Shown here piece by piece: positions 36,194 through 44,886 of a DNA stretch of 64,000 nt. Position numbers and translations under genes: made by a program. Under the pieces are notes generated by a model, which searched no databases, was not told where the DNA came from, and was given only the letters and a program-made list of their open reading frames with translations. The stretch is from Oxalobacteraceae sp. CFBP 13730 (GTDB lineage Bacteria > Pseudomonadota > Gammaproteobacteria > Burkholderiales > Burkholderiaceae_D). The DNA lies in the NCBI GenBank assembly GCA_014841835.1, contig JACYUQ010000002.1:620001-684000 (forward strand), in the 5' to 3' direction. Numbering within the stretch: the first letter of the stretch is position 1; each line of letters opens with the position of its first letter.

Positions 36194-36901
36194 ATGACAG
36201 AACTGAGTCACTACCTCGAACAATACTTCCTTAACGAGGTGCAGCTGACGCGTGCCGGTGCCATAAGTATCGATCAGCTGGATGCTCTGATCCATGACCG
36301 ACTGGTTCCCGCACCATCCTACGTGGTCACCGAGGCCGGGAACGTATGTTCCTTTGTGTTCGGCGAGATGGCCGCACCCGGCGCCCCGCCCGGTCGTTAC
36401 TTTCCCCCGTCGCACCTGATCTGGATCGATCGGGCACGCCACGCCATCGCATGCGGTGCGCCGGAAAACACCGAGGTACGCCTGAAGTCACAGTTCACAA
36501 CCAATTTTGCCACCGCGCTCGCAACACTCAATCTGTCAACCTGGCGTTTGCGTGACAGCTTCGATGACCGTGGCGCAGCGATTGACGATGGCTTGCTCGC
36601 GCGTACCGATGCTGCGTGGGAGCATTTTTTGAACGGGACGTTCGGCTTGTGCGTTGCCAATGCAATGTCGGAGGCGCACATCGCGTACAAAGAAGTGCTT
36701 CAAGAAAAACTCACACAGATCAGTGATAACGGGCGTCAAACGAAGTTTTCCGCGCAACTGGCGCAGTCGACCAACGAGTTGATCGACGCTTACGCGGCAG
36801 CGGCCATGCCTTTCTCGCCCATTGAGTACGCTTCAAGCAGCCGTAAGCGACTGGTCGAGGATCTGCGAGAAAACATCCACAGATCGGCTGTAGCCGCTTG
36901 A
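36194..36901 (+). CDS. Uncharacterised cytoplasmic protein (possibly DUF6058-like)
   Basis: A 235-residue protein with no signal peptide or membrane segment. The opening MTELSHYLEQYFLNEVQLTRAG and RLVPAPSYVVTE recall, from memory, DUF6058-type proteins (an N-terminal helical segment, then Pro-x-x-SY); I could not check this. The middle has RYFPPSHLIWIDRA and the C-terminus SSSRKRLVEDLRENI. A GGAAACGA sequence eight bases before the ATG can serve as ribosome-binding site. It stands alone in the acquired-looking interval between the GST and the GH43 gene, bounded by a duplicated GH43 end. No function is proposed. Confidence 0.65.
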   Translation: MTELSHYLEQYFLNEVQLTRAGAISIDQLDALIHDRLVPAPSYVVTEAGNVCSFVFGEMAAPGAPPGRYFPPSHLIWIDRARHAIACGAPENTEVRLKSQFTTNFATALATLNLSTWRLRDSFDDRGAAIDDGLLARTDAAWEHFLNGTFGLCVANAMSEAHIAYKEVLQEKLTQISDNGRQTKFSAQLAQSTNELIDAYAAAAMPFSPIEYASSSRKRLVEDLRENIHRSAVAA

Positions 36902-36945
36902 CGTTGCCGAATTCGGCCGTGCATCGCGTTGCGAAGCCTCAGCCG

Positions 36946-39414
36946 TCAAGGCGTAACGCGCACGTAGTCAATGTCCGCCCAGGCGCCCTGCGCGCCGGTC
37001 GCGAACAAGCCAACTTGCGCGCCAACCCAGCGCCCCATCGCGGCATCGAATGACTCGCCCAGCGGCATGAACACCGTCCCATCCTGGCTGTACGAGAACG
37101 CCACGCGCGCGCCATGCGTCACGTGCGCGCGCAGCAGCACCTTGTAGCCGGCCAGCGCCGGCCCCAGCGTGTCGATGCACTCGCCCGCCGCCTCGCACCG
37201 CACTGCCACCATGCGTGGCTTGCCATCGACACGGCGCAGTCCGAACCACTGACTCGACAGTCCTAGTATGCCCAGCCCAACCTGATCGCCATCGCGCCCC
37301 GCGCGCAATTCGACACTGGCCGTCACGCCAAAGGCCGGCGCCGGGAATTTCTGCGTCAGCACCGACGCCAGCGTGCGCAGCGGCGCCGCCGGTTGCGCGA
37401 CCAGGCGCAGCATGCCCGGACGGGCGCCAAGCGCGTACCATCCAGGCTGCGGGTTGGCGGCCCATTGCCACTGGCGGCCCAGCGCAGTGCCATCGAATTC
37501 GTCGCCCGTCGCCGGCTCGCGGCGGGGAAACACGCCCGGCACCGGCTTGGCATGCTCGATGACCGGCTGGCCCACGCCCGGCGTGGCGGACGGTTCACCG
37601 ATCAGCGGCCAGTCCTCTAACCAGCGCAGCGGCTGCAAATGCACCACCCGGCCGTAGGCGCGCAGGTCCTGAAAGTGAAAGAACCAGTCCCCACCCTGCG
37701 GCGTCGTGACCCAGGCGCCCTGGTGCGGACCGTTGATATCCGTCGCGCCCTGCGCCATGACGATCCGGTCTTCGTAGGGCCCCTCAATGCGACGCGAGCG
37801 AAACACCGATTGCCAGCCATGCTCGACGCCACCGGCCGGCGCGAACACGTAATACCAGCCATTACGCTTGTACAGCTTGGGCCCTTCCAGGGTCCGGTAG
37901 CCCGGCAGCCGGTTGCCATCGATGATCACCCGGCCCTCATCCAGCAGACTGCGCCCATCAGGCGCCATGCGGCGCAGCGTGAGTACGTTGTTGATGCCGG
38001 CGCGGCTCTTGGCCCATGCGTGGATCAGCCAGGCCTGGCCATCGTCGTCCCACAGCGGGGCCGGATCGATGATGCCCTTGCCCGCCAACAGCAGGTGCGG
38101 CGCACTCCACGGACCGGCAAAGTCGGTGGCCGTGGTGACGTAAATGCCGTGATCCGGGTCGGGATAAAAAATCCAGAAGCGCCCGTCGTGATGACGCAGG
38201 CTGGGCGCCCACACGCCCTTGCCGGGCTGCGGCGCAGCGAATGCGGCCGGTGGCGTGAGTTGTGGCAGCGCGTGGCCCACCAGCTCCCAGTTCACCATGT
38301 CGCTGGAAGCGAGCAGCGGCAAGCCCGGTGCGTTGGCAAAGCTCGATGACACCATGTAGTAGCGCTCGCCGACGCGGATCGCATCGGGGTCCGAATAATC
38401 GGCGTGCAGGATCGGATTGCGATAGCGGCCGTTGCCGAGATCCGGCGACCACGGCGCGCGTGCGGGCACCGGCCCGAGCGTCTTGCCCAGGAAGCGGTCC
38501 ATCGCATCAACGGTCGGCGCCAGCCAGGGATCGAACAGCCAGAACGAATGCGGCGCGCCGTCCAGCGCCACCGTATCGGTCGGGATGCCGTGGCTGGCCA
38601 GCGTGGCCGCCAGCGCTTCGCGTCCGCTCGAAAAGCGCGGCGCGGCGCCGACGATGAACTGCACCGGCGGGCTATCCTTGCCGGCATGGGTCAGCGGCGA
38701 GGCATCGCGCCAGAGTACCGGCTGCTCGGCATAGCGCCCGCCGAACCAGGCGCCCGCTGCCGACGGGCGCTTGGCCGGGTCGTCTTCAAAGCGCAGCGCC
38801 AGTTCGGACGTGAAATCGGACAGGCCGTCGATATTGACCACGGCGCGCACCGCGTCGGGCCGGGTCATGCCCACCAGCGCTGCGATCTGCCCGCCGGCCG
38901 AACCGCCCGCGATGGCGACGCGCGCCGGATCCAGGCCAAGGCCGGGCGCCTGCACGCGCAGCCAGTCCAGCGCGTCCTTGACGTCATCGATCGCTGCCGG
39001 ATAGCGCGCCTGGCCCGACAGGCGGTAGCTGACGGTGGCCGCCGCATAACCGCGCGCAGCCAGGCGCGCGGCCAGCGGCGCCATGTTCGAACGCTCGCCG
39101 CTGGCCCAGCCACCGCCATGCACCAGCACCACCAGCGGAGCCGGAGTGTCGCCCGCTGCCGGCAGGTACAGATCCAGTGCCAGGGTCAGTGCGCCCCGTT
39201 TCGCGTACACGATGTCCTTGCGCACCCGCACCGGCGCCGGTGCGTCGGCGCTGGCAATCCGGATGAACGGATAGTCGCGTACCAGCTTCTGATAGGTAGT
39301 GTCGGCGTCGTAGCGTGCCTGCGCCGTCGCCGGCGCCATGGCCGCGAGCGTGCCCAGCGCAAGGCAGGCCAGCACGATGCGTTTGCCCACTGCGCCTTTT
39401 GCAGCCCCGGCCAT
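36946..39414 (-). CDS. Fused alpha/beta-hydrolase esterase - GH43 glycosidase
   Basis: An 822-residue secreted two-enzyme protein. A signal peptide ends near ATAQARYD. Residues about 50-310 form a carbohydrate-esterase-like alpha/beta hydrolase: oxyanion HGGGWASGE (about 98), nucleophile elbow AGGSAGGQIA (about 168) and a C-terminal His in GAPHSFWLFD. Residues about 330-640 form a GH43 five-bladed propeller: NPILHADYSDPDAIRVG (catalytic Asp), IIDPAPLWDDDGQAWLIHAW (second Asp) and LEGPKLYKRNGWYYVF (acid Glu, about 507). The last 180 residues resemble the GH43 C-terminal beta-sandwich. It probably deesterifies and trims arabinan or xylan side chains. It begins three bases after the garD stop. 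Confidence 0.87.
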   Translation of the reverse strand: MAGAAKGAVGKRIVLACLALGTLAAMAPATAQARYDADTTYQKLVRDYPFIRIASADAPAPVRVRKDIVYAKRGALTLALDLYLPAAGDTPAPLVVLVHGGGWASGERSNMAPLAARLAARGYAAATVSYRLSGQARYPAAIDDVKDALDWLRVQAPGLGLDPARVAIAGGSAGGQIAALVGMTRPDAVRAVVNIDGLSDFTSELALRFEDDPAKRPSAAGAWFGGRYAEQPVLWRDASPLTHAGKDSPPVQFIVGAAPRFSSGREALAATLASHGIPTDTVALDGAPHSFWLFDPWLAPTVDAMDRFLGKTLGPVPARAPWSPDLGNGRYRNPILHADYSDPDAIRVGERYYMVSSSFANAPGLPLLASSDMVNWELVGHALPQLTPPAAFAAPQPGKGVWAPSLRHHDGRFWIFYPDPDHGIYVTTATDFAGPWSAPHLLLAGKGIIDPAPLWDDDGQAWLIHAWAKSRAGINNVLTLRRMAPDGRSLLDEGRVIIDGNRLPGYRTLEGPKLYKRNGWYYVFAPAGGVEHGWQSVFRSRRIEGPYEDRIVMAQGATDINGPHQGAWVTTPQGGDWFFHFQDLRAYGRVVHLQPLRWLEDWPLIGEPSATPGVGQPVIEHAKPVPGVFPRREPATGDEFDGTALGRQWQWAANPQPGWYALGARPGMLRLVAQPAAPLRTLASVLTQKFPAPAFGVTASVELRAGRDGDQVGLGILGLSSQWFGLRRVDGKPRMVAVRCEAAGECIDTLGPALAGYKVLLRAHVTHGARVAFSYSQDGTVFMPLGESFDAAMGRWVGAQVGLFATGAQGAWADIDYVRVTP

Positions 39415-39417
39415 CGG

Positions 39418-40959
39418 TCAGGTCACGGGTGCGGGGTTGAACAGCGCCAGCGAGTTATGCAGCTTCCAGTGCTCGGCCCAGGTCTTGCGACCGCTCGCCA
39501 CATCCAGGATCATGCGGAACAGTTGCCAGCCGACGTCCTCGATGCTCGCTTCGCCGCTGGCGATGGTGCCGGCGTCCAGATCCATCAGGTCATGCCAGCG
39601 GCGCGCCAGCTCGGTGCGGGTGGCCACCTTGATGACGGGGACTGCGGCCAGGCCGTACGGCGTGCCGCGCCCGGTGGTGAAGATGTGCACGTTCATCCCG
39701 GCGGCCATCTGCAGCGTGCCGCAAATGAAGTCGCTGGCCGGGGTTGCTGCGTAGATCAGGCCCTTCTGCGTCAGCTTGTCACCCGGCGAAAGCACGCCGG
39801 TAATCGCCGTGCTGCCCGACTTGACGATCGAGCCCATTGCCTTTTCGACGATGTTCGACAGTCCACCCTTCTTGTTGCCGGGCGTGGTGTTGGCGCTGCG
39901 ATCGACACTGCCGCGCACCAGGTAATCGTCGTACCACTGCATCTCGCGCACCATGGCCGCCGCTACTTCAGGCGTCGCGGCGCGTGCGGTGAGCTGGTCG
40001 ATGCCGTCACGCACCTCGGTCACTTCGGAAAACATCACGGTGCCGCCGGCGCGCACCAGGAGGTCGGTGGCATAACCCACGGCCGGATTGGCCGTCACGC
40101 CCGAAAACGCATCGCTACCGCCGCACTGCACGCCCACCACCAGGTCGGACGCAGGGCAGGTTTCGCGGCGGCGCGCGTTCAATTCCTGTAAATGCCGTTC
40201 GGCGGTGACCATCAGCGCGTCGATCATCGACATGAAGCCCACATGCTGCTGGTCCTGCAGCGTGACCACCGACGGCGCGCCATTGCCGATCGGGATCGAG
40301 CCGGCCGGGAACAGGCGCGCCGGTGGCAGCTTTTCGCAGCCCAGGCTCACCACCATCACGTTGTCGCCGAAATTCGGGTTCTTCGACAGGTTGCGGATGG
40401 TCCGGATCGGAATGTCGGCGCCGGGCGCATCGATCGCTACCCCGCAGCCATACACGTGCTCGAGCGGGACCACGTCTTCGACGTTCGGGTAGCGCGGCAG
40501 CAGTTCGTCCCGGATGCGCCGCACGGCGTATTCGATCACGCCCGAGACGCACTGCACGGTGCTGGTGATGGCCAGCAGGTTGCGCGTGCCAACAGAACCA
40601 TCCTTGTTGCGGTAACCCTCGAATGTGTACCCGTCCAGCAGCGGGCCGGCAGCGACGGCGTGGGTGCCTACCGGCAGGTCGTCGAGCGAGCGCGCCGCCG
40701 GCATGCGCAGCACGCGCTCCGATACCCAGCTGCCGCGTGCGATGGGACCGCTCGCGTAGCCGATCGTCACGCCGTAGCGGATCACCGGTTCGCCGTCGGC
40801 CAGGTCGCTCAGCGCGACCTTGTGGCCCTGGGGAACGCCTTCGAGCAGCACCAGCCCGCCCGGCAGCACGGTGCCGGCGGGCAGGCCGCCATCGTTGACG
40901 ACGATGGCAACATTGTCGTCTGGCTGCATGCGGATCGTGCGCGGAACGTCGTGGTTCAT
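39418..40959 (-). CDS. garD: Galactarate dehydratase
   Basis: A 513-residue GarD/UxaA-family dehydratase. The N-terminal SAF-like domain ([19 protein letters not shown]) and the C-terminal domain match GarD; the ending [17 protein letters not shown] is the GarD rather than the altronate-dehydratase type. Metal or substrate residues lie in [24 protein letters not shown] and [19 protein letters not shown]. It converts galactarate to 5-keto-4-deoxyglucarate, the KdgD substrate. The ATG at 40959 is the sensible start; the frame is open over the promoter. A conserved promoter block and two TTGGYCNGACCAA-type sites lie upstream, shared with the udh promoter. It is followed by the esterase-GH43 gene in one transcript. 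Confidence 0.93.
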   Translation of the reverse strand: MNHDVPRTIRMQPDDNVAIVVNDGGLPAGTVLPGGLVLLEGVPQGHKVALSDLADGEPVIRYGVTIGYASGPIARGSWVSERVLRMPAARSLDDLPVGTHAVAAGPLLDGYTFEGYRNKDGSVGTRNLLAITSTVQCVSGVIEYAVRRIRDELLPRYPNVEDVVPLEHVYGCGVAIDAPGADIPIRTIRNLSKNPNFGDNVMVVSLGCEKLPPARLFPAGSIPIGNGAPSVVTLQDQQHVGFMSMIDALMVTAERHLQELNARRRETCPASDLVVGVQCGGSDAFSGVTANPAVGYATDLLVRAGGTVMFSEVTEVRDGIDQLTARAATPEVAAAMVREMQWYDDYLVRGSVDRSANTTPGNKKGGLSNIVEKAMGSIVKSGSTAITGVLSPGDKLTQKGLIYAATPASDFICGTLQMAAGMNVHIFTTGRGTPYGLAAVPVIKVATRTELARRWHDLMDLDAGTIASGEASIEDVGWQLFRMILDVASGRKTWAEHWKLHNSLALFNPAPVT

Positions 40960-41001
40960 GTGTCGTGTCTGCCTGTCGGCTGAAGTTGGGAGGATCGTTT
41001 T

Positions 41002-41079
41002 AAGTATGCCATAAAACGCTCCAATGCGGCTAGTCCACATCTTCATTTTGGCCGGACCAAATATTAATGGCCTGACCAA
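41002..41079 (-). promoter_or_regulatory. garD promoter/operator block (shared layout with udh)
   Basis: Read on the plus strand: AAGTATGCCATA (41002-41013), 14 bases, GGCTAGTCCA (41028-41037), 10 bases, palindrome TTGGCC-G-GACCAA (41048-41060), 6 bases, second site ATGGCC-T-GACCAA (41067-41079). The centres of the two sites are 19 bases apart. Every element and every spacer length recurs before udh. On the minus strand, TGGACT and TATGGC with an 18-base spacer may be -35 and -10 boxes, or the whole may include an activator site. Confidence 0.65.
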
Positions 41080-41271
41080 ATCGACACAAAAGCGCAACGC
41101 TGTGACAGCGTCATGGGCGCGGCACGCTACCGGTTGAGCGGTTCAACAATCAAGGGGATCATGGGGTGACTGCGATGGGTGTGGCCTGTGCGGGCCGCGA
41201 CTCGCCAGCATACTGAAGGGGTATGGTCTGCACAACGGCCGGGGCATCAATTGCCCGGCGGCGATGAAACA

Positions 41272-41310
41272 GGCACCGGGGACGCTGCAGGCAGCAGCAT
41301 CCCCGGTGCC
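41272..41310 (-). terminator. Stem-loop after the chemoreceptor gene
   Basis: An 11-bp perfect stem (GGCACCGGGGA 41272-41282 with TCCCCGGTGCC 41300-41310) lies just after the chemoreceptor stop on the minus strand. No strong T-run follows. The rest of the spacer up to 41001 shows no gene. Confidence 0.6.
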
Positions 41311-41317
41311 GACAGCA

Positions 41318-42892
41318 TCAGTGATGCGCCAGCTTCAACGGTGCCGGGCGGCCACCGCTGATCGACATTGGCGTCGACGTGTCCAGCTTGAACACCGCCA
41401 GGGCTTCCGACAATTGCGCGGTCTGGTCCGTCAGCGAGGTGGCCGCTGCCGATGCTTCCTCGACCAGCGCCGAGTTTTGCTGCGTCATCTGGTCCATGTC
41501 GCTGATTGCCAGGCCGATCTGCTCGATGCCTTCGCTCTGGCGCTGGCCGGCATCGCTGATGTCGCCCATGATCGTCTGCACGCGGCGCACCGCGGCCACG
41601 ATCTGCTCCATCGTGCTGCCTGCCTGGTCCACCAGCGCACTGCCGGCGTCGACCTTGGAAACCGAGTCGCCGATCAGCTCTTTGATTTCCTTGGCGGCGG
41701 TGGCGCTGCGCTGGGCGAGGTTGCGTACTTCGGAGGCCACGACCGCGAAACCGCGGCCCTGCTCGCCTGCACGCGCCGCCTCGACTGCCGCATTCAGCGC
41801 CAGGATATTAGTCTGGAACGCAATGCCATCGATCACCGAAATGATCTCGACGATCTTGGTGGCCGACGTATTAATGGCGCTCATCGTCAACACGACGTTG
41901 CCCACCACTTCACCGCCGCGCGTGGCAATGTCGCTGGCCGTCACCACCAGGTCTTTGGCCTGGTTGGCGTTGGCGGCATTGGCACGCACCGTGTCGGTCA
42001 AGGCTTCCATCGCACGGGTCGTGTTTTCGAGGCGACCTGCCTGCAGTTCGGTGCGGCTGGCCAGGTCGGCATTGCCACTGGCGATGTCGCCACTGGCCGA
42101 CGCGATCGTGTCGGCCGAGGTCTTGATGCCGGCGACCATATTGGCCAGGCGATCGCGCATGTCGGACAGCGCGGCCAGCAGGCTGCTGTTGTCGCCCGGT
42201 TCGATACGGATCGCCATCGACAGATTGCCGTCGGCGACCATGCGGGCGATGTCGCGCGCATATTCGGGTTCGCCGCCCAGTTGCTGCCAGACCGTGCGTA
42301 CCATGAACCAGGAAACGGCGATCAGCACGGCGATCACGATCAGGCCGGTGACGATGGTGACCGTCACGACATTCGTCACGCTGGTTTCGCTGCGCGTGAT
42401 GCCGGCCTTGAATTGCTGCTGCGCTTGTTCATTGACCTTGGCGACGTCGGTCGTCAAGGTCGCGAGCGTCGACTGCATGCGCGTCACGACCGCCTGCGGA
42501 TCGCCCTGCTCCATCTCGAGCATGATCTTGGCCGCCGAAACGGCCGGTGCGTAATACTGTTCGAATTCTTTGCTGAGGCGTTCACCGGTTGGCCCCATGC
42601 CGTCGATCTTGCCGAAGCTGGCCAGCTTGGCCCGTACCTTGTCGGCCTGCTCGCCAACCTGCGTCAGGCGCGCCTTGTCGCCTTCGCTGACGGCGTCGCG
42701 CAAGCCATTGGTGACCGACTCGATGTCGCCCGCCAGTTCCTTGCTGATATCGAGCGCCGGGTAATCCACGCTTTCGGTGGTGTGGATTGAATTGAGTGCT
42801 TTGTTGGCGATGCCGGCACTGACGGCAACCCCGAGGGTAAAGATGATGGCCGAGATGATCGGCAATGCCCAGATCCTGCGTTTGATGCTCAT
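41318..42892 (-). CDS. Methyl-accepting chemotaxis protein
   Basis: A 524-residue chemoreceptor. It has membrane segment 1 near residues 8-30 ([22 protein letters not shown]), a periplasmic helical ligand domain of about 160 residues ([19 protein letters not shown] region), membrane segment 2 near 190-212, a HAMP domain ([19 protein letters not shown]) and the signalling hairpin tip [40 protein letters not shown] (highly conserved). There is no C-terminal CheR-binding pentapeptide. GGAG precedes the ATG at 42892. It lies 57 bases after a small periplasmic binding-protein gene and a porin gene on the same strand, so it may sense the solute they handle. Confidence 0.92.
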   Translation of the reverse strand: MSIKRRIWALPIISAIIFTLGVAVSAGIANKALNSIHTTESVDYPALDISKELAGDIESVTNGLRDAVSEGDKARLTQVGEQADKVRAKLASFGKIDGMGPTGERLSKEFEQYYAPAVSAAKIMLEMEQGDPQAVVTRMQSTLATLTTDVAKVNEQAQQQFKAGITRSETSVTNVVTVTIVTGLIVIAVLIAVSWFMVRTVWQQLGGEPEYARDIARMVADGNLSMAIRIEPGDNSSLLAALSDMRDRLANMVAGIKTSADTIASASGDIASGNADLASRTELQAGRLENTTRAMEALTDTVRANAANANQAKDLVVTASDIATRGGEVVGNVVLTMSAINTSATKIVEIISVIDGIAFQTNILALNAAVEAARAGEQGRGFAVVASEVRNLAQRSATAAKEIKELIGDSVSKVDAGSALVDQAGSTMEQIVAAVRRVQTIMGDISDAGQRQSEGIEQIGLAISDMDQMTQQNSALVEEASAAATSLTDQTAQLSEALAVFKLDTSTPMSISGGRPAPLKLAHH

Positions 42893-42949
42893 GCTGCCTG
42901 CTCCTGAAGTCAAAACCCGCCGCACGCGCGGCGGGGTACCGATAAATGA

Positions 42950-43357
42950 TCAGGAACCGGAGTAGACCACTTTGACCGACGCGTCGACCGCGCTCTTGTC
43001 GATATAGCCGATTGCTTTCGGGTCAGCTGCGACCGCCTTCTTGACACCGGCGTTGTCGCCGACTTCCTTCGGCATCGTGGCCTTGCCGGTGAAGACCAGC
43101 TTCGACCAGAGTGCCTTGATCTGCGACGGATCCTTGTCCGTGACCTTCTTGTAGAACTCGGCGCGCGCCGGCGCGTTTTCGGCCTGATCGACCGGGGTCA
43201 TTGTGGTCGATTTACCCAGGAAGAACTGGGACACCTGGTCCTTGGTCAGCGACGACTCGGCAGCTTTCGCATTGACGACGACGACGACTTCGGCAGCGGC
43301 CGGCAGTGCGAGCAACAGGGCGCTCAGGATCATGCTTGCTTTGAACATTTGATTCAT
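42950..43357 (-). CDS. Small PstS-like periplasmic substrate-binding protein
   Basis: A 135-residue secreted protein with a clean signal peptide (KASMILSALLLALPAAAEVVVVV). The mature part resembles one lobe of PstS/PBP-like phosphate-binding proteins: LTKDQVSQFFLGKSTTMTPVDQ, FYKKVTDKDPSQIKALWSKLVFTGKATMPKEV and GYIDKSAVDASVKVV. A full PstS has about 320 residues, so this is a half-size variant, a known class in betaproteobacteria often called phosphate ABC transporter substrate-binding protein. No permease or ATPase is adjacent. It starts ten bases after the porin stop and precedes the chemoreceptor; a role in sensing or delivery of an anion is an inference. Confidence 0.8.
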   Translation of the reverse strand: MNQMFKASMILSALLLALPAAAEVVVVVNAKAAESSLTKDQVSQFFLGKSTTMTPVDQAENAPARAEFYKKVTDKDPSQIKALWSKLVFTGKATMPKEVGDNAGVKKAVAADPKAIGYIDKSAVDASVKVVYSGS

Positions 43358-43367
43358 TGGTAATTCC

Positions 43368-44606
43368 TTAGAACACGAAGTCGATCGCAACTGCGCCGAC
43401 GGTCACCGGGCCCTTGAAGCCTGGCTGGACGTTGATGAACTGGCCGTTGCCTTGCGGCTTGATGCGATCGATCTGGACCTTGAGTGCGGCCGAGTTCGTG
43501 AAGTCCCAGCGCACACCGATGCTGTCGGTGGTCTGGCTGGTGCCATCGATGGCCGTGGTCAGCGTATTCATCAGGCCCGACAGCGCCGCCAGCGTTGGCG
43601 CGCATACGAACGAGGCACCTGCCGGGCAGTTCGCAGGAATGGTGTTGGTCACCCCCTTCGAAATGATCTTGGCGCGGGTGTAGTACGGCAGGAACTTGCC
43701 GATGCGGTAACCACCCATCACGTAGAACGACTTGGACGAACCCAGGAACGAATCCGGCATCTTGCGCTTGGCGTATTCGGTCAGCACGACGATATTGTTC
43801 CAGTCCATGGACAGGCCAGCCGACGTGAACGTGTACTTGCGATCCTTGGTCCTGAGCAGCTCGCCCATGTCCGCCACTTGCGGGACGTTGAATGCGGCAG
43901 CGGTGTTGTTGAACGTGATCACGGCTGCGTCCAGTTGCGCGCTCTCCGACGACAGCTTGGTGCCGCTACGGCCCACGCGCACGATGAACGGGCCATGTTC
44001 GGCCGTCAGGTTCAGTGCGTACTGGTTGCGGGATTCGGCGGTTGGGCCACCCGAGGTCTTGAAGTCGCTGCGGCCGTAGGCGGCGGTCGCCGTGAAGGTC
44101 GTGTCGGCGTACTGCTGCTGCCAGGTGATGTCGGCGCCGTCGATGTTATTGAGCGGCATCTGCGAATACAGTTCCTGCGGCGGACGCAGGAAGGTATTGG
44201 CGTAGCCGACGTTGCGGTATTCCGAAATCATGAAGGCCGGCATCGCCATGCGGCCAACGCGGATGCTCAGGTCGTCCGACAGCTTTGCCTTGACGAAGGC
44301 CCACGACAGTTCGGCGCCGAAGCTGTCTTCGCCGTCCTTGCGCACCAGGCCCTGGCCGGTAACCGACAACCACGAGTTGATGGTGTAGTCGGCCTGCAGG
44401 CCGAGGTTCGAATCGACGCCGGTGCGTGGATCCTTCTTGACACCGGACGACTGGTTCGAACGGGCGAATTCAGCCTGATCGGTATCGGAGAAAGTAAGGG
44501 CACCGGTGCCGAAACCGCTGATACGAACGGCGTTATTGTCTTGAGCAAAGGCAGATGCGACGGCGAATGGCAAAGCGAGTGCCACCACGATGTTACGTGT
44601 TTTCAT
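43368..44606 (-). CDS. Outer-membrane porin paired with the small binding protein
   Basis: A 412-residue outer-membrane barrel. The signal peptide is MKTRNIVVALALPFAVASAFA, cleaved before QDNNAVRISGFGTGALTF, and the chain ends VGAVAIDFVF with the terminal Phe of barrel proteins. Alternating beta-strand pattern, LSWAFVKAKLSDDLSIRVGRM and NIVVLTEYAKRKMPDS are typical for this porin-like family. It is not the same porin type as that at 1528. The start at 44606 gives a proper signal peptide; an open frame runs 45 codons upstream without support. It is the first gene of a porin - binding protein - chemoreceptor run. Confidence 0.82.
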   Translation of the reverse strand: MKTRNIVVALALPFAVASAFAQDNNAVRISGFGTGALTFSDTDQAEFARSNQSSGVKKDPRTGVDSNLGLQADYTINSWLSVTGQGLVRKDGEDSFGAELSWAFVKAKLSDDLSIRVGRMAMPAFMISEYRNVGYANTFLRPPQELYSQMPLNNIDGADITWQQQYADTTFTATAAYGRSDFKTSGGPTAESRNQYALNLTAEHGPFIVRVGRSGTKLSSESAQLDAAVITFNNTAAAFNVPQVADMGELLRTKDRKYTFTSAGLSMDWNNIVVLTEYAKRKMPDSFLGSSKSFYVMGGYRIGKFLPYYTRAKIISKGVTNTIPANCPAGASFVCAPTLAALSGLMNTLTTAIDGTSQTTDSIGVRWDFTNSAALKVQIDRIKPQGNGQFINVQPGFKGPVTVGAVAIDFVF

Positions 44607-44834
44607 AATTTCCTGGGGAATGCGGTGAAGTAGTTTATTGAATGCAAAAACGGCGACATGGCCTCCCGCCGCATCGCATTTGCTGAAGCAATTGTATCCA
44701 TCAGGAAACTGTTGCTGCAACGAAAATTCACAAAAAGTCACTTTATCTGTTCAATATGTGTGATTCTGTTGTGAACTTCTAACGCAATATTGCAATTCAA
44801 TTACTTCAATCGATCCCCAACACGGTCGGTGACA

Positions 44835-44863
44835 CCAGACTGCGACCAGTCGCCGCAGTCTGG
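44835..44863 (-). terminator. Stem-loop after the ZnuD-like receptor gene
   Basis: A perfect 10-bp stem (CCAGACTGCG 44835-44844 with CGCAGTCTGG 44854-44863) with a nine-base loop lies 24 bases after the receptor stop on the minus strand. There is no clear T-run. Confidence 0.6.
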
Positions 44864-44886
44864 TACTGCCCTGCGCTACCGGCCCG

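Noticed and set aside
35915..36968. Direct repeats considered as attachment sites of an integrative element
   Set aside because: No integrase or tRNA is present, and the repeat is better explained as a diverged GH43 3' end because protein similarity extends beyond the DNA identity.
39418..40959. Altronate dehydratase (UxaA) as alternative identity for GarD
   Set aside because: The C-terminal ending and the presence of kdgD, udh and semialdehyde dehydrogenase fit galactarate dehydratase; no uxaB or uxaC is present.
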